The notes below the pieces were generated by a model, which was not told the DNA's origin, searched no databases, and saw only the letters and a list, made by a program, of their open reading frames with translations. Below, piece by piece: positions 34,501 to 46,631 of a stretch of 64,000 bases of DNA (positions are counted from its first letter, which is position 1; each line of letters opens with the position of its first letter). The stretch comes from Quercus robur (Eukaryota; Streptophyta; Magnoliopsida; Fagales; Fagaceae), in the NCBI RefSeq assembly GCF_932294415.1, contig NC_065536.1:47403854-47467853 (forward strand), given 5' to 3'. The position numbers and the translations under genes were made by a program.

Positions 34501-37463
34501 AGATCATCAGAGAGATTTATATGAGCTTATATCACGTGCACAGCATGGACACCAGTCATTGGAGCAACAGCTTCTTCAACAAGACCAGCTGCAGGCCAGG
34601 CAGCTGTCAATGGGATTGAGGCAGCGGACTAATATTGAAGGAGAAAGGCATATTGGTTCTATGTGGCCAGCAGATGAATCTGATCAGTTTCTCAGGACTC
34701 ATGCTGGTCCTCACCGAACTCACTCTTCAGGGTTTGGCCCAATGGATGTTTATCAGCGACAACAGAGGCCATCCCATGAGGAGCAGCTGAATCAACTTGA
34801 AAGGAATCTTTCATTTCAGGAGCGGCTTCGGCAAGGTCTTTATGACCCTAGCTCACTGCCATTTGAGCGGTCAGTTTCTATGCCTACTGGTGCTCCAGGG
34901 ATGAATCTGGATGTTCTAGCTATGGCTCGTGCTCATGGTTTGGATATGCAGGAATCAAGTGCACGTATGCAATCTGCTGGTCAAGTGGGTACATTTTCAT
35001 CTGGCATCCACCCTCATAATCCCCATCATCCTTTGATTCCCAACCAATTTCATGGCCCTCAATTGGATGCAATTGAGGGCCGTTGGCCTGAGAACAATGA
35101 GCAGCTAGAGAATGACTGGATGGAATCCCGGGTTCAACAATTGCATATCAATCCAGAACGTCAGAAAAGGGAGTCAGAAGTTAAAATGACTTCTAGAGAT
35201 CCAACTTTATGGATGTCAGAAGGGTTTAATGATGAGAAGTCAAAACAATTGTTGATGGAATTGCTCCATCAGAAATCAGGTCATCAATCTACTGAGCCAT
35301 TGGAGGTGGGTAAGGAAACAAGGGCACCATCTGGCCTTTATTCTGGGTTAAGCTCCTCAGATCACCCATTCACTCTTCGTCTAGACCGAGAAGCAGGTCT
35401 GGATAACACTTTTGCAGTGGGTTCTTATGGTTCTAGTTCATGCGAACCATTACAGGATGAGCGGGCCACCAGTTTGGAGAGCAATGAAATAATGCCGTTT
35501 AGATCTGATTCTGGATCATTGGTTGAGGGAGAATTGCGCTTGGCAGGCATCAATGAGACTGGTCAGGCAATTTATACAAACTCTAACATGATCGGCAAGT
35601 CGATTATGAGCAATGAGTTCTCTGAGGCTGAGGGGAGGAAGCATGGGTCTAGAAGTGAGGGTGTGATGAAGGGTCCAGCTTTTGAGATTCAGGAAGGCTT
35701 GGTTGAGCAAGCTGGGTTGGCTGCTCTAGACCGTGGGGAAATTTTGATTAATGCCCTTAGCAGGCAGTCATCAATTGGCTCTGCAAGTAAGTTCTTTCTT
35801 AATTATTTCTTTGTATACCCTGCGTTATGGTCATATTAGAGTGATTATAGTTTATATATTTTTCCTGAATTTGCTATGATCATATTGATAATGGTTTTTT
35901 TTTTTTGTCCGAATTTGCTCTCAGGTGGGAAAACAGGATTCTACAGTGACAAAATTGGTAATTCATTTGTGGAGGAGGTTTCCAAAGTTTCTAAAGAGCG
36001 GTAAGTTTCCTTTTGTATAATACACCTAACTTTTCAAGAAAACCTCATTTAATGCATTCTCTTTCATTTAAAAAGATATTAGTTTCTACTTATCAAAAAA
36101 AAAGAAAAAAAGATATTAGTCTCTAAAACTACTCTCCTTAGTTAGGGTTTGGCTTACCTTCAGTACTTTTTTAATTGGAGGTCTCCTTTTGTTTTAAATA
36201 CACAATAGCAAGTGGTAGTAGGCTTTAATCTCCACATTTTATTTAGTTAGTGAGTTATGTGACAGTTTTTCATTAAAATAAAAGGAAATTCCAGTTAACA
36301 AAGTACTGGAGGTAAGCCAAACCCTCTTAGTTTAAACTCTAGTGAAAAAGGGTTTTTGACTTTTAAAGTACAGTAAAGGGTAAGTTAGGAAAGTTATTAA
36401 TATTATGTTCATTGATTTTTCAATGAGGATCATATTTTGGGGTTATCCCAAAATGGGATGGAAGACCAACAATATGGGACAGTGTGAGCATGATTTTGCA
36501 ATTTATTGGAAAAAAAAAAAAAGCAAAAACACACACACACAAACACACACACACACACACACATGCTTGTAAGCTGTATTCCACGAGCTGTACTAAGAAC
36601 CTGGACAGTCTTTGAGAACTTTTCTTTAATACTAGTTATATATCACTCTTTTAGAGTAGGAAGATGATGGGGTCAGTAAATTTGTTGGCAGACCTCAGTG
36701 AGGGTGGTCAAACTAACCCCATTAGGTTCTCATTATCTGTCTTTTGCTTGCTGGTTTTTATTTTTCATGTTTTATACTTTTCTTGTTCTTAATCATGCAA
36801 GATGAGACAGTGATGTTATTATTCCACAGTTTAATTCTGAAGTATTGCTTTATTATCGTATCATGCATTGCTTAGTTTGACCTCCTTTTGCCAGGGTGCC
36901 TGTTCCATTAAAAGGGCAAGACAATAATATTTTGCTGAGACGTCCTCCTGTCCCCCACCCATCGTCATCACAGGAAGGATTGTCTGAGCTGGTCTCAGAT
37001 CAAGTTGCGAGAGGGAAAATTTCTTCTAGTGGTGCTTCTGATGGTATTGACATCTCAAATCCTCGTACACTTTTCTTCTCCTGGTTAAAGTAATTAATAA
37101 TATGCTTATATTTCTAAATTTTCAGGGGGAAGACGAGAACCTGGGGTGAATTTATTAAGCCAAGGTTCGGACATCATGGCATCTGGCAAGAAAGACATGC
37201 GTTTCCGGCGTACTTCATCTTTTGGTGATGCTGATGTTTCAGATGCATCATTTATAGATATGCTGAAGAGTAATGCAAAGAAAAGTGCACCGGCAGAGAC
37301 TAATTCAACAACAGGATTTTCAGAGATCACAGATGGAGCACAAGGGGGACGAGGTGGCAAAAAGAAAGGTAAAAAAGGAAGGCAAATTGATCCTGCTCTT
37401 CTTGGTTTCAAAGTCACTAGCAATCGCATAATGATGGGTGAAATTCAACGCATAGAGGACTAG
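28341..37463 (+). CDS. GYF-domain protein, EXA1/PSIG1-related, 11 exons
   Basis: Exons: 28341-28416, 29159-29221, 29344-29417, 31185-32033, 32189-32282, 32362-32526, 32635-33429, 33537-35786, 35925-36000, 36895-37043, 37126-37463, giving 1288 aa in one frame with GT..AG borders. Landmarks: SPQWLYAKP (58-66), an Arg/Asp/Glu-rich region (about 80-300), Y313RRQKL (an eIF4E-binding-like Y-x4-L, but followed by Asp), a GYF domain at about 556-612 ([22 protein letters not shown]), a Gln-rich stretch (about 846-957), and the conserved tail ([38 protein letters not shown]). The N-terminus resembles Arabidopsis At1g24300/At1g27430 more than EXA1 itself. GYF domains bind proline-rich ligands; relatives act in translational or mRNA control and immune restraint. 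It is somewhat shorter than the about 1500-aa Arabidopsis proteins. Probably nuclear/cytosolic. Confidence 0.93.
30129..30260 (-). mobile_element. LINE 3'-end fragment in intron 3 of GYF gene
   Basis: A long T run (30133-30156) followed by GAGGATCAGTAACAAAAGAACTCC and TTAATATAAAGAATACAAG. Read on the minus strand this is an AATGGAGTTCTTTTGTTACTGATCC-type 3' untranslated end plus poly-A, similar in layout to the end of the LINE at 52.26-52.29 kb. Only about 130 bp remain. Confidence 0.5.
34190..34276 (+). repeat. 18-bp in-frame tandem repeat coding LLQEQK units
   Basis: About four copies of an 18-bp unit (AAAGCTTTTGCAGGAGCA) encode KLLQEQ repeated. One unit varies to 'atttt'. Each junction makes the palindrome CAAAAGCTTTTG. 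It sits within the Gln-rich region of the GYF protein, a likely site for length variation. Confidence 0.85.
36070..36120 (+). repeat. Micro-insertion with exact 14-bp duplication in intron 9 of GYF gene
   Basis: AAAAAGATATTAGT lies at 36070-36083 and 36107-36120. The 23 nt between read TTCTACTTATC plus an A-rich tail. ACTTATCAAAA is also seen, inverted, in the site at 53978-54026. Confidence 0.65.
36529..36563. repeat. (AC)n microsatellite in GYF intron 9
   Basis: An AC dinucleotide run with one interruption, directly after an A run. Confidence 0.85.
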
Positions 37464-37499
37464 CCCTTTTGATTTGAATTTTCTTTTTCTATATGTTCA

Positions 37500-39660
37500 T
37501 TCCTTAAAAAGTTGTATAGGTTCAAAGCCCTTGGTGTAAAGCGTCTAAAATTCGTTAATTTTTTCCCCGTGCAATGATGATACGGCAGAGGCCAAAATGC
37601 ATTTTTACAGAGTTTACAGCATCATGACAATTTTGTACAGACTAACAAGGTCCATAAGGAAAGTATTCAGGTTATATAGATTTGTATATTTTGAGAAAGA
37701 ATGTAGTTGCAGTTGGTTTTGACACTATAATCTTTAGAAGTGGCAGTTTTCTTCACCTCTCTGTGCTCACTTGATGTGTTATGGTTCGTAGCATAATGGT
37801 TTCCTAAGTTTAGGTCCACTGGTAAAATATTTTTGGGAACGTTTTTATTATTTTTGGGGTGTTTTAGACGGTTGAAAAATGTGGTCAATCTTAAATGATT
37901 GTCACTTAAATGATTTTTGTTAAGAAAAATAGTTTCTTTGAGGTTGAAAGAGAATAGAACCGCCTTCTTTATTAAACCCACAATCCTCCTTTAATCTCGA
38001 CCCCCCCTCTCAAAAGCTTCAAAGTGATTAAAATGCATCCTATATTTTATACAAATTTTGGACATAATTCTTACGTAAATGTCCCTGTATTCAAGTTTCA
38101 CGCATTAAGATAAGTTGTCTCAAAATCTTCCAAATATCTAAAATAAATCTAAAACTATAAAACAATAATCTTTTATTTTTTATTTTTTATTTTATTTTTA
38201 GATATGATAGTATTTTAAACTGTTATTCAAAAATAATTTCCGTAAAGAATCTCTAAAAGGACAAATATCATTTAAATGCCCTTGAAATCTTGAAAAGTTT
38301 CAAAACACCCCTAATAACCTCTTAAAACCTCATAAATGATAAAATGGTTTTCCTAAGGAATCTCCAAAAAAAATGACAAATTTTGTCAAAATTTCCAAAA
38401 TGCCTAGGGAATCTTGAAAATTATCAAAATACTTCTAACTAAAATAAATAGTAAATTGTATTCATCATTGTATTTTATTTGTAAATTTGTTCAAACTTCA
38501 AAGCTACTGGCAAGAAAGTGTAGCCAGAAAGTCAGACAAGTTTTTTTCTAATATTGTTAAACATACGTCTATAAGTGGTAAATATGGTAGATGCCCATTT
38601 TCTAATATAAGAAACTCATGGTCCTTTTAATTTCTAGTTGATTTTTTACCTTTTGTATTTATGCATCTTCTTTTTCTATATAAAGGGATGAAGACCATTT
38701 GTAGAACTCAACAAATAATAATATTACTCTTTTTATTTTATTTTATTATTATTCTATGCTGTCCATCTTGATGAAGAGATGGGAGTAATGGGATTTTGAT
38801 CTTCGTCATTTAACTAAACAACCAGATGGAGGGATAAGATAAGTATGCGAGAAGCGTTCAAATGTGCTATATGATATATTTCTTTTGGTAGACGATATTG
38901 AAGTGTTAGATAGATAAAAGCCAAAGCTCCATCACTTTTTTTCTAATCCTTCCAATCAATTAATCTAGGACTAATTTATGTATCAAAAGGTCTAGGTTCA
39001 AAATTTTCTAAAAAAAAAAAAATTTGTTGTTGATTGAGGTAGTTTTGTTAATTCATGGATGGTTTTCCAATGAATTGATAGATGATGAAAATTTGATGTC
39101 TCAAAATTTCTACAATTGTCCCCAACTTTTAAAAGTTGCATAAAAAAAAAAAAAAAATTCAAGCTTCTTTTTGGAGGTTTCAATGTTGTAATTATGCATG
39201 TAATGCGAAATTAGTTAAATGAACGGGTTAGGTCCCCACCTATAATAGATAGGTTGGATGAATAATGGGTAATAACTATATATTCGACATGTTTATGACC
39301 CGATTCAAGACCCTATACAACCTATCCATTTGGTGATGATAGGCTACGAATCAATGGTGATCTACAAGAGGTGTTCCAACTTGGATAATTTACACCCTCA
39401 AAATTTGCTTCTTTTCTCTTTTTACACTAAAAAAAGTTGACAGTAGTTTTTTTAGTTTTATTTTAAATTATCAATAATTTTATTTTGATTGTGCTTACTT
39501 GATTTTAGTTGTACAATGTTAATGTTTTAAAGCACTAAAATTAAAGTCGTCATTTGACATCTACATAAGATATAGCAAAATGGTAACTTTTCGTAAGAGA
39601 AACATCGAAAAATGTTTTCCAAAGTATTTTTAAGAACACTACCAAAGATTTCAAAACAAG
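37500..39660. other. Spacer, no gene seen
   Basis: The 3' flank of the GYF gene, then AT-rich DNA with short degenerate repeats (see 38235-38450). No conserved frame. Confidence 0.6.
38235..38450 (+). repeat. Degenerate tandem repeat, about 115-bp period
   Basis: The block AAGAATCTCTAAAAGGACAA..GCCCTTGAAATCTTGAAAAG recurs as AAGGAATCTCCAAAAAAAATG..GCCTAGGGAATCTTGAAAAT. Both are followed by '..TCAAAA(C/T)AC..CTAA'. The copies are strongly diverged. Confidence 0.45.
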
Positions 39661-39662
39661 CA

Positions 39663-40600
39663 GTTTTTTTTTTTTTTTTTTGAAACTATTTTCATAAAGG
39701 GATAGGGTCATGAGCCAAGGCTTTATTTTAATAGATCAGAAGGAAAAGTACTTGGCGGTGGACAACCAACAGACGAAATTCTTAAAGCCCATTTTCCTAA
39801 AACATGGACAACTCAACCTAGTTAAAGGGGAACTCCTCAAAGCTCTGGCAAACCAATTCAATATCTTTGATTAAGGCTGACTGAAGCTGAAGGCAGCCAA
39901 TTTTTAGTCAAAACATTTATACATTCTTTGGGGTCATTTTCTATACCAAGAGCTTCAGCCACAGGGAACAGTTGACAAGCACACTGTATCATTAGAAATT
40001 GCTACATCAGTATTCAACTTTAAAAACTGCCAGAACTGTTTTATTACACAACTAGAAGTTTATATCTGGCTTGGCTTTTCCATGCTGCAACTGATTCCTT
40101 ACTCTCCAAATATAGTCAATGGCAATGACTACGTGCAAATAAACAGAATTGCTCACTAGTTACTCCCTTTAGGCCTTACCCAAAAAGTCATCTTTATGGA
40201 ATTTCCATTGGAACCCAAACCAGACAGCTTTTGCCAAGACATACTTTTGGAAGAAATGCAAAACTTGATTCCTTTTTCAACACCATGAATGCAACATGAA
40301 GATTCGTCAATCTGAAATAGTTTGTCTTGCCCTTTCTTTTGTTGGAAGAGTCCCAACAACTATTCTCCACATCAAAATTTATAATGTTTCATGACCCTTC
40401 AAGTACCACAAATTCCTCCATCCAGCACATCTTGTATGATTGGATCTATCAGCTTGACTACACCGATAAGCTAATTTAATTGAAAAAATCCATTTTTAGA
40501 GCCAAGCTACATCAATTTAAGAGGCTTGGGAGTTCTTCTAATGGGAATAACAGCCTTGCAGGACTCTTCAACAAATACTTCTCTCAGTATGATAACAACC
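39663..40600 (-). mobile_element. LINE 3' fragment (zinc-binding end of reverse transcriptase region)
   Basis: A T run at about 39664-39681 followed by GAAACTATTTTCATAAAGG marks a minus-strand 3' tail like that of the LINE at 1275. Minus-strand codons from about 40360 down to 40050 resemble the zf-RVT stretch (..GVEKGIKF..LAKAVWFGFQW..IWRVRNQLQHGKAK) in several frames. It is a short, frame-broken remnant between the two host genes. Confidence 0.6.
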
Positions 40601-41035
40601 CAAGAATAGTTTTGATTGTTGATTAGGCTTGAAACCATCAAAATTTCGGCAGTCTCTGAATTCAACATAAAACACCGCCATTGTCTTCAGAAAAGACAAT
40701 GTCTTTGTGTGTGTGTGCTGGAGCCAAATTCCTTGCTAGTTAAGTTTAATGAAGTGGGACTGAGGGTTTTCATTGTCACACTAATGGAAGTGTGGGGGTT
40801 TAAATTAACACAATTTGTTACAGGTATAAAAATAAAGCCATAAAGGTGTTTGGATCCCAAAATATTATCAGTCCCATAGTATAAGGCATGTAATTGGAGA
40901 TTTATAGGCAATATACTATAAAATTTTTAAAAAAATTTACATTAGAATCACGACTAATAGGAGTGAAGATTACCATCTTCTCAATTTAATAATTTCTCAA
41001 TGATCCAAGCCAACATTTTACGCTGACAGCATTGC

Positions 41036-44000
41036 TTAAGACTGAATCCACTGGCCTTGGAAGAGTTGTGTGATTGTTTTACCCATGATCCACTCCAACT
41101 CAGATGATGATAATGGAACTTGATTGGCAATAAGAGACACTGCTTCTTTTGCTCCTTTATAACCGCATTCAGGAACAACAAATGGAAAGTCGCTGCATAA
41201 TAGGATGTTGAGAAATTTTTTTTTTCCCCATTTGATGTTTCCATTCCCACCACCCCCCCCTGCTGGGAATATGAAATATTATCTTTAAACTGAATGAGTA
41301 AAAGAAAAGATAAGAGTTACCTGCCCCACATGACATGGTTAGCACCAAAGCTGGAAATGATTTGGGAAAATATGTTGGATAAATCCTGATATGGAAATGG
41401 CATTCTTGACACCCTAAAAAGTGCACTGAATTTCACATAAACCTGCCAAATTATGAATAGTTTAAGTTATCAACTGAATAACTGTTAACAATTGCTTAGC
41501 AAGAAAGAAAAGAAGAACAAGTATTATGAGTTATATATCAGGACTAATATTAAAACCAATTTAAGTACTCTTGCTCAATTACCCTGGGAGCCCTCTCTGT
41601 CTAGCAAAAAACTTAAGGCGCCTAAGGTAAAGCTCTAGACAAAGTATAGCAATTATAAAAGAACAACAACTTCTCTCAATCTCAAGGCTTCCAGCACAAG
41701 TGAAAATATAATGTTCTCATATGATATTCTAGTCAGACTATGATCAACCTTGGTGATCTCAATATGGCCACAGTAGCTGGAAATAATCAGGGCTTGCATA
41801 TATGCTGTGTCTTTTAAAGGTATTCAGGACATGTTACCTGCGGGAATCTAGATAGATTTAGAAGCTCAGAAAAGGCCAGGCTTTCATCATCATTTCTGCA
41901 AATTGACATGTAATAAGTATGAAAGTTAATACGGTCTCTATCTAGCTGCAGATTGAAAAGCTTCTTTTAACAGAGTCAAATTACAAAAGAGCTCACGTTG
42001 GTGGTTTGCAGAATGCCAAATGATCAAGCAAAACAACTGTTGATGGAAATTCTGTGCACAGTTTCTCAATTTCTGAAAGATGCAGTCTGAGACCCTGAAA
42101 TACACATCTGATTAATATATTATCATCTTGTCCCCTGTAATCCAATACTTACGTGCCAATTATTGCCCCAGCCACTAAGTAGGTGAATGCACAGTAATTA
42201 AGAATGTGAAAACAGAGTAAAATAATGCAATATGTTAAAATAAATTTAAGAAATAGGTTGGGACCTTTTATTTAGATTATTGTTTTGTAATTACTTATAT
42301 AGGTTTGAGTGGACTAGATAAGAATCATACTACCTTCATACACATGAAACCCACTGGTACTCCAAGTTCTCCTGCCTTGGAGAACATAGCCTTGCCAACT
42401 TCATTTGTCATCTGCCAAAACCATCCAACATGTAAATAAAAATAAAAATAATAACGCATGTGCATAGATGAGATCTGCCGTTTCCTTGCACTGCCTTAAA
42501 TCTAGTACAGATGTAAGGGGATCAGGACACACCATTTGATGGAATGCTGCAAGGAAATTAATAACATCAATCCTAATGGCAGTAGCATTTATATGATTCT
42601 CTATCATATGGCATATTGCCTTTTGCCCTCTTCAGTATTACATGCATCTGTGATATAGTTTAAAGGGATAAACAGACCATTTGATAGGAGTTCTGGAAAG
42701 AAACTTCCAATTTTAGAACTCAACAGCTAGTTTCTGTCCTTATATTTATACTTTCATGAACCATTTGCTTGCCTGGGATGTCAGGGGCTAGAGTGGACAA
42801 ACAGCATTTACGAGATTAATGTATGTGAAAAGAGTATAAGAAAATTTTCTTGCTTTGTCCTAGACAATGAGATAACTAGTGCCAAAAAAACCCCTAAAAT
42901 ATGTTTTAAGTTTTCACAAAATTGATCTATGAAATAAAGGGGAAGAAAGAAAATACATTCAGGATAAACAGCAGAGACTATGCTCACTTGGTGATTACTA
43001 CCTGCTGACCAGATGGCCACAAATATGGATTAAAGCGAACAGCGCGATAGCCATCCTATCATGAAAGAACACTGTGTCAACATTAATGCTCTGAGAAAAG
43101 AGTGGTACATGGTTATATGAGATATTCAGTAGACCTTTAAAATGAGATGCTCAAGCTGCTTAACCCCACTTCCATCTTCAGCTGGATTTGCCAGGCAGCA
43201 ACCAACAAATTTGGTTGGGTACTTGTTCAGGACACTGTCCAACGATTAAGTTATTAACTTGGTATAAGGCAATACCTTATAGTGTTACGTGGTGAGAACC
43301 ATAACATGGAAGCAATCAAATAAGAAAAACTACTATAATTAATAAAACACATCAAGAATATATGAAAGATCTGACTATGAGTCCTGCCAATTAACTGTTT
43401 AGCAAACACGATCCAGAGATCACTTCTTGAACGAAGTGTGGCTTAAAAGTGGAGGAGTTTTAAAACATGCTAACCAACTGATGAACTTCTCACATTTGAC
43501 CATCGTGATCTTTGAAAATTCCAATTTATAGGGAATAGATGGGTCCTCAGGTTTAGTGTAACTTTTAAGCCATGACTCCAATATGAGTTATATTGGTTAG
43601 ATGCTCACATCATATAAGCTGCAAAAGATGTTTTCATCCATGCCAAGAAACAATTATAAATGTGACTTTGAAGCTTTTTGAAATATTGATTGTTACACAA
43701 AAGGGAGTAAAACAAAATCTAGTACATATCTAAAACAAAATCTAGTACATATCTAAAAACTTAATATGGGTTCAACAAACCTTGTCACAAGAGAATGATC
43801 AAACTTATGATTAATGGGCTGTACAATCAGTGCACCATCTACACCTGCTTCTGCCATGCACTGTGGATAGTAAGAGTGTAAGACATTATAACAGTTACTC
43901 CAAACTCAGCATATTAAGAAGGAAATGACAAAATGGATTTGTTTTCATATTCAAAATGATTAGAATAAGCACATCCTTCAAAACCAAAGTTACTTAATCA

Positions 44001-44528
44001 AACTTAAACAGATTCTTTATGACAGAAATTAAAAATAGCCCATGCCCAAAAACTAAAAAATATATCATCAAAAATATCATAAAATAAAAGCAGCAAATAC
44101 AGAGACAGAAAAACACATATAGGTTGAATAAAAGGCATACCTCAAGTAAGAAATCAACATTTCCTGGTAAAGTGGGCTCTTGGCCAGGAAAGTAAGGGTA
44201 TTTATCTGCAGCCTTAAGAAAAAAAATATAAAAAAAAGCAAAATTTCACTCATTCTAGATATTCTAAGAAACAAGAAAAGTACTTTCCAAAATGCTTTGA
44301 GAGTGGTTTTACCTCTTGGGGAGATGCCCATACATGTAAATGTGAGTCTATTATTTTGGTCTGAGAAGGAGGAGTCTTGGTTTGTGGTTCACTGGTGGTG
44401 GCCATTTTGGCTGCTAAGATTCTGAACTGGGATTCCTTTGAAAAATAAGAAATGGGTTGTGGACAATAGTAATTAAAATGGTGAAGAGGTGCTGAAACTG
44501 AAAGCAGAGGCTTAAATCTCATTGCCAT
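41036..44528 (-). CDS. Amidohydrolase-2 (TIM-barrel) protein, likely plastid-targeted, 10 exons
   Basis: Exons on the minus strand: 44528-44313, 44212-44141, 43860-43781, 43234-43135, 43055-43002, 42411-42334, 42094-41997, 41895-41838, 41442-41321, 41192-41036; 344 aa with all frames joining. A Ser/Ala/Pro-rich N-terminus of about 40 residues (MAMRFKPLLSVSAPLHH..) looks like a chloroplast transit peptide. The barrel then starts with metal ligands H63 and H65 (DSHLHVWASPQE), followed by VRFNPYLWP, H225 (LLDHLAFCKP), KFSALFR, and D294 (MWGSDFPF). Family members are metal-dependent hydrolases or decarboxylases related to fuconolactonase and pyrone-dicarboxylate hydrolase; the plant substrate is unknown. 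A second in-frame ATG at 44405 (M42, MATTSEPQ) would give a protein without the leader. Not closely related to the amidohydrolase at 6-11 kb. Confidence 0.9.
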
Positions 44529-45070
44529 TTTTGGCTTGCAGAGACTTTGAGCTGGGGGGCTTAATTGAAAAACAACCAAAAGGGTCGTGAAGAATTATGA
44601 ATTTTTCATAAAGCACATGTAGTGGCGACTTTCTGAGTTTTTACGTCGACATTCTAATCTTCCTAGAATATTTAGTAACGATTTGATAAAATTTGTTACC
44701 AAAATCCTGTTACAACCAACTTTTTTGTTGTTGTTGTTGTAAATGTGGTCTTTACTAGATATGATTTTATTTTTTGTTTATTTTTATAAAGTTTTAACTT
44801 ATGGCGCTGGATAATTACCATTTTCCATTATTAAATTAAGATGTTAATCGATTTTTTTATTAATAATTTATTTATTTATTTATTATCTCTTTCATTGTAA
44901 CTTTTGAGACCAACCAACAACTAGAGATGGTATTCCTTCAGCGTTGAAGTTTTCAGGTTGGTTTTCTTATAAGAAAGCACATTAATCTTTAGAAAAAATA
45001 ATTAATATACTATTCCTTTTTGTTCTCTGTTTTTTTTGCTACAAATATATGAATATTTTTTTATTTTACA

Positions 45071-45235
45071 AACGAGTGCTCTAAAGGCACTGGTTAAGAA
45101 TTTAGTTAAAGAAAGTTTTTATGGGAAAATAAAAAAAGGCAATTAATGTTTTGACAGCTTTTTTCATTTCCCATAAAAATGATGTCAAAATTTTCTTTAA
45201 TTAGATTCTTAACTAGTGCTCTAAGGGCACTCGTT
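45071..45235. mobile_element. Palindromic (foldback) MITE, 165 bp
   Basis: Nearly the whole element is an inverted repeat. AACGAGTGCTCTAAAGGCAC at 45071-45090 is inverted at the right end as GTGCTCTAAGGGCACTCGTT, and the match continues inwards through TTAAGAAT, TTAAAGAAA and TTTTTATGGGAAA to a short loop near 45130-45165. It would form a strong hairpin when transcribed. Confidence 0.85.
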
Positions 45236-45525
45236 AGCATGATCCTTCGAGGCTATTCCATGGACTAGCATAATATAGTTTTTGATAACTTATTTACTCG
45301 AAGAAGGGAAAAAAAATTAAAAATAACTCATTTTTGAGAAAGTTAGTTTATAAACTTTATATGTTTATTTCCTTGCCAGCCAGTAAATAAAATATTATGA
45401 AATCAACATTATTATCAAATAGACAAGTGTTACACTTTCTGAGTAACTTTATATGCCCGCAATGGGTGCTTTCTTTGTTTTATTAACATATTATGTTTTA
45501 TAAAAATAATAGGACAAATTACAAC

Positions 45526-46488
45526 TTGTTCATTTGTTATTTGACTGAAATTCAAGTTGCATATCTGGAGTTGAAATTTAACACTTTACCCACCTGAAGT
45601 TAGCTCCTCAATTAGATATCCTTAACTCACCTTTGTTAAAATGAGCTAAATATGTAATTTTGCTATACTTTTATGTCTTTCTCCTCTAAAATCACAAAAA
45701 AACATAAAAATACTAGATGAATAAGATCAAAAAGAATCTAGTAGAACACTTGCATTATGAGATTTCAAATTACAGATAGACGACTTAAGTTTCGTTCAGA
45801 CCTAGGGGCGGCTTGATGCATTTAGGGGCCTAAGGCAAAAATTGATTATATTGTTTTAGATGCAAAATTACTACTAATTAACATGAACAATGTAAAATTT
45901 TTTCTTTTTTTAGAAATTTTATAGATACAAAAAATTTGACAAAACTTTTCACACTTGTTGATATGACAAATTGATAGTGGTAAGTAAAAAAGTGGGGTTA
46001 ATGGTAGACCTACATGAAAACTAGTAAAAATTTGCTAACTCAACTCTTATTATTATTTTATTTTTTTAGAAGTGTAACATTCACAATATTTTTCATAACA
46101 AATCCTAGGTTTTAAGTTGCTTCTTGTTTTCTATTTGAAAACACCACTATAATTATTTTTTTTGCCATCAATAACAGGCTGTAACAACCTATTATTTAGC
46201 ATTTGTTGTAAAAATGTTGTGAAAAATATTGTGGAAGTAGCATTTTTCTCTCTTTTTTGTTTGTTTTTCATTTGATAAAAAATATTATTTTATTTATTGA
46301 TTATAAATAACACTATTGGTTAAAATTTGGAGGCATTTTTTTTACTTGGGGCCTTAAGCGACTGCATCTATTGCTTTTACTATTCAGCCGGCCTTGTTCA
46401 GATCTTAAATGGGTAAAGTGTCAAATTCCAAACCACAAGTAGATAACTTAAATTTCGACCAAACCACAAATAGGTAAGTTGTAATTTT
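45526..46488. repeat. Inverted arms of a larger element split by a later insertion
   Basis: Sequence 45526-45598 (ACAACTTGTTCATTTGTTAT..AACACTTTACCCACC) is imperfectly inverted at about 46408-46488 (GGGTAAAGTGTCAAATT..AGGTAAGTTGT). The arms are about 75-80 bp. Between them lies unrelated AT-rich DNA and the hAT-like element at 45801-46394, so the hAT inserted into an older element. Confidence 0.6.
45801..46394. mobile_element. Non-autonomous hAT-like element, 594 bp
   Basis: Ends CCTAGGGGCGGCTTG and ATTCAGCCGGCCT are imperfect inverted repeats of the GGGCCGGC style. The flanks CGTTCAGA (45793-45800) and TGTTCAGA (46395-46402) match at 7 of 8 positions, fitting an 8-bp hAT target duplication. 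'GGGGCCTAAGGC' near the left end and 'GGGGCCTTAAGCG' near the right end extend the symmetry. No transposase coding. Confidence 0.65.
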
Positions 46489-46575
46489 TTCAAAATAATA
46501 TTTTATTTTGATCTTTAGCAATATCAATATTTTTCATTCATCAATCTAACGAAAGAAACCATCTTTACATGGTAT

Positions 46576-46631
46576 AAAAAAGATTAGAGATTTTGACAAA
46601 AAAAAGAAAAAAAGAAAAAAAAGATTAGAGA
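46576..46631 (+). repeat. Micro-insertion with exact 15-bp duplication
   Basis: AAAAAAGATTAGAGA at 46576-46590 and 46617-46631. The 26 nt between are TTTTGAC plus an A-rich tail. Confidence 0.6.

Noticed and set aside
36529-36563. CRISPR-like or structured repeat array among the repeats of the window
   Set aside because: All regular arrays seen are simple microsatellites or in-frame coding repeats; this is eukaryotic DNA with no repeat-spacer pattern.
6064-44528. The two amidohydrolases as a gene pair or pathway cluster
   Set aside because: They belong to different subfamilies, share no close sequence, lie on opposite strands 30 kb apart and have unrelated genes between them.
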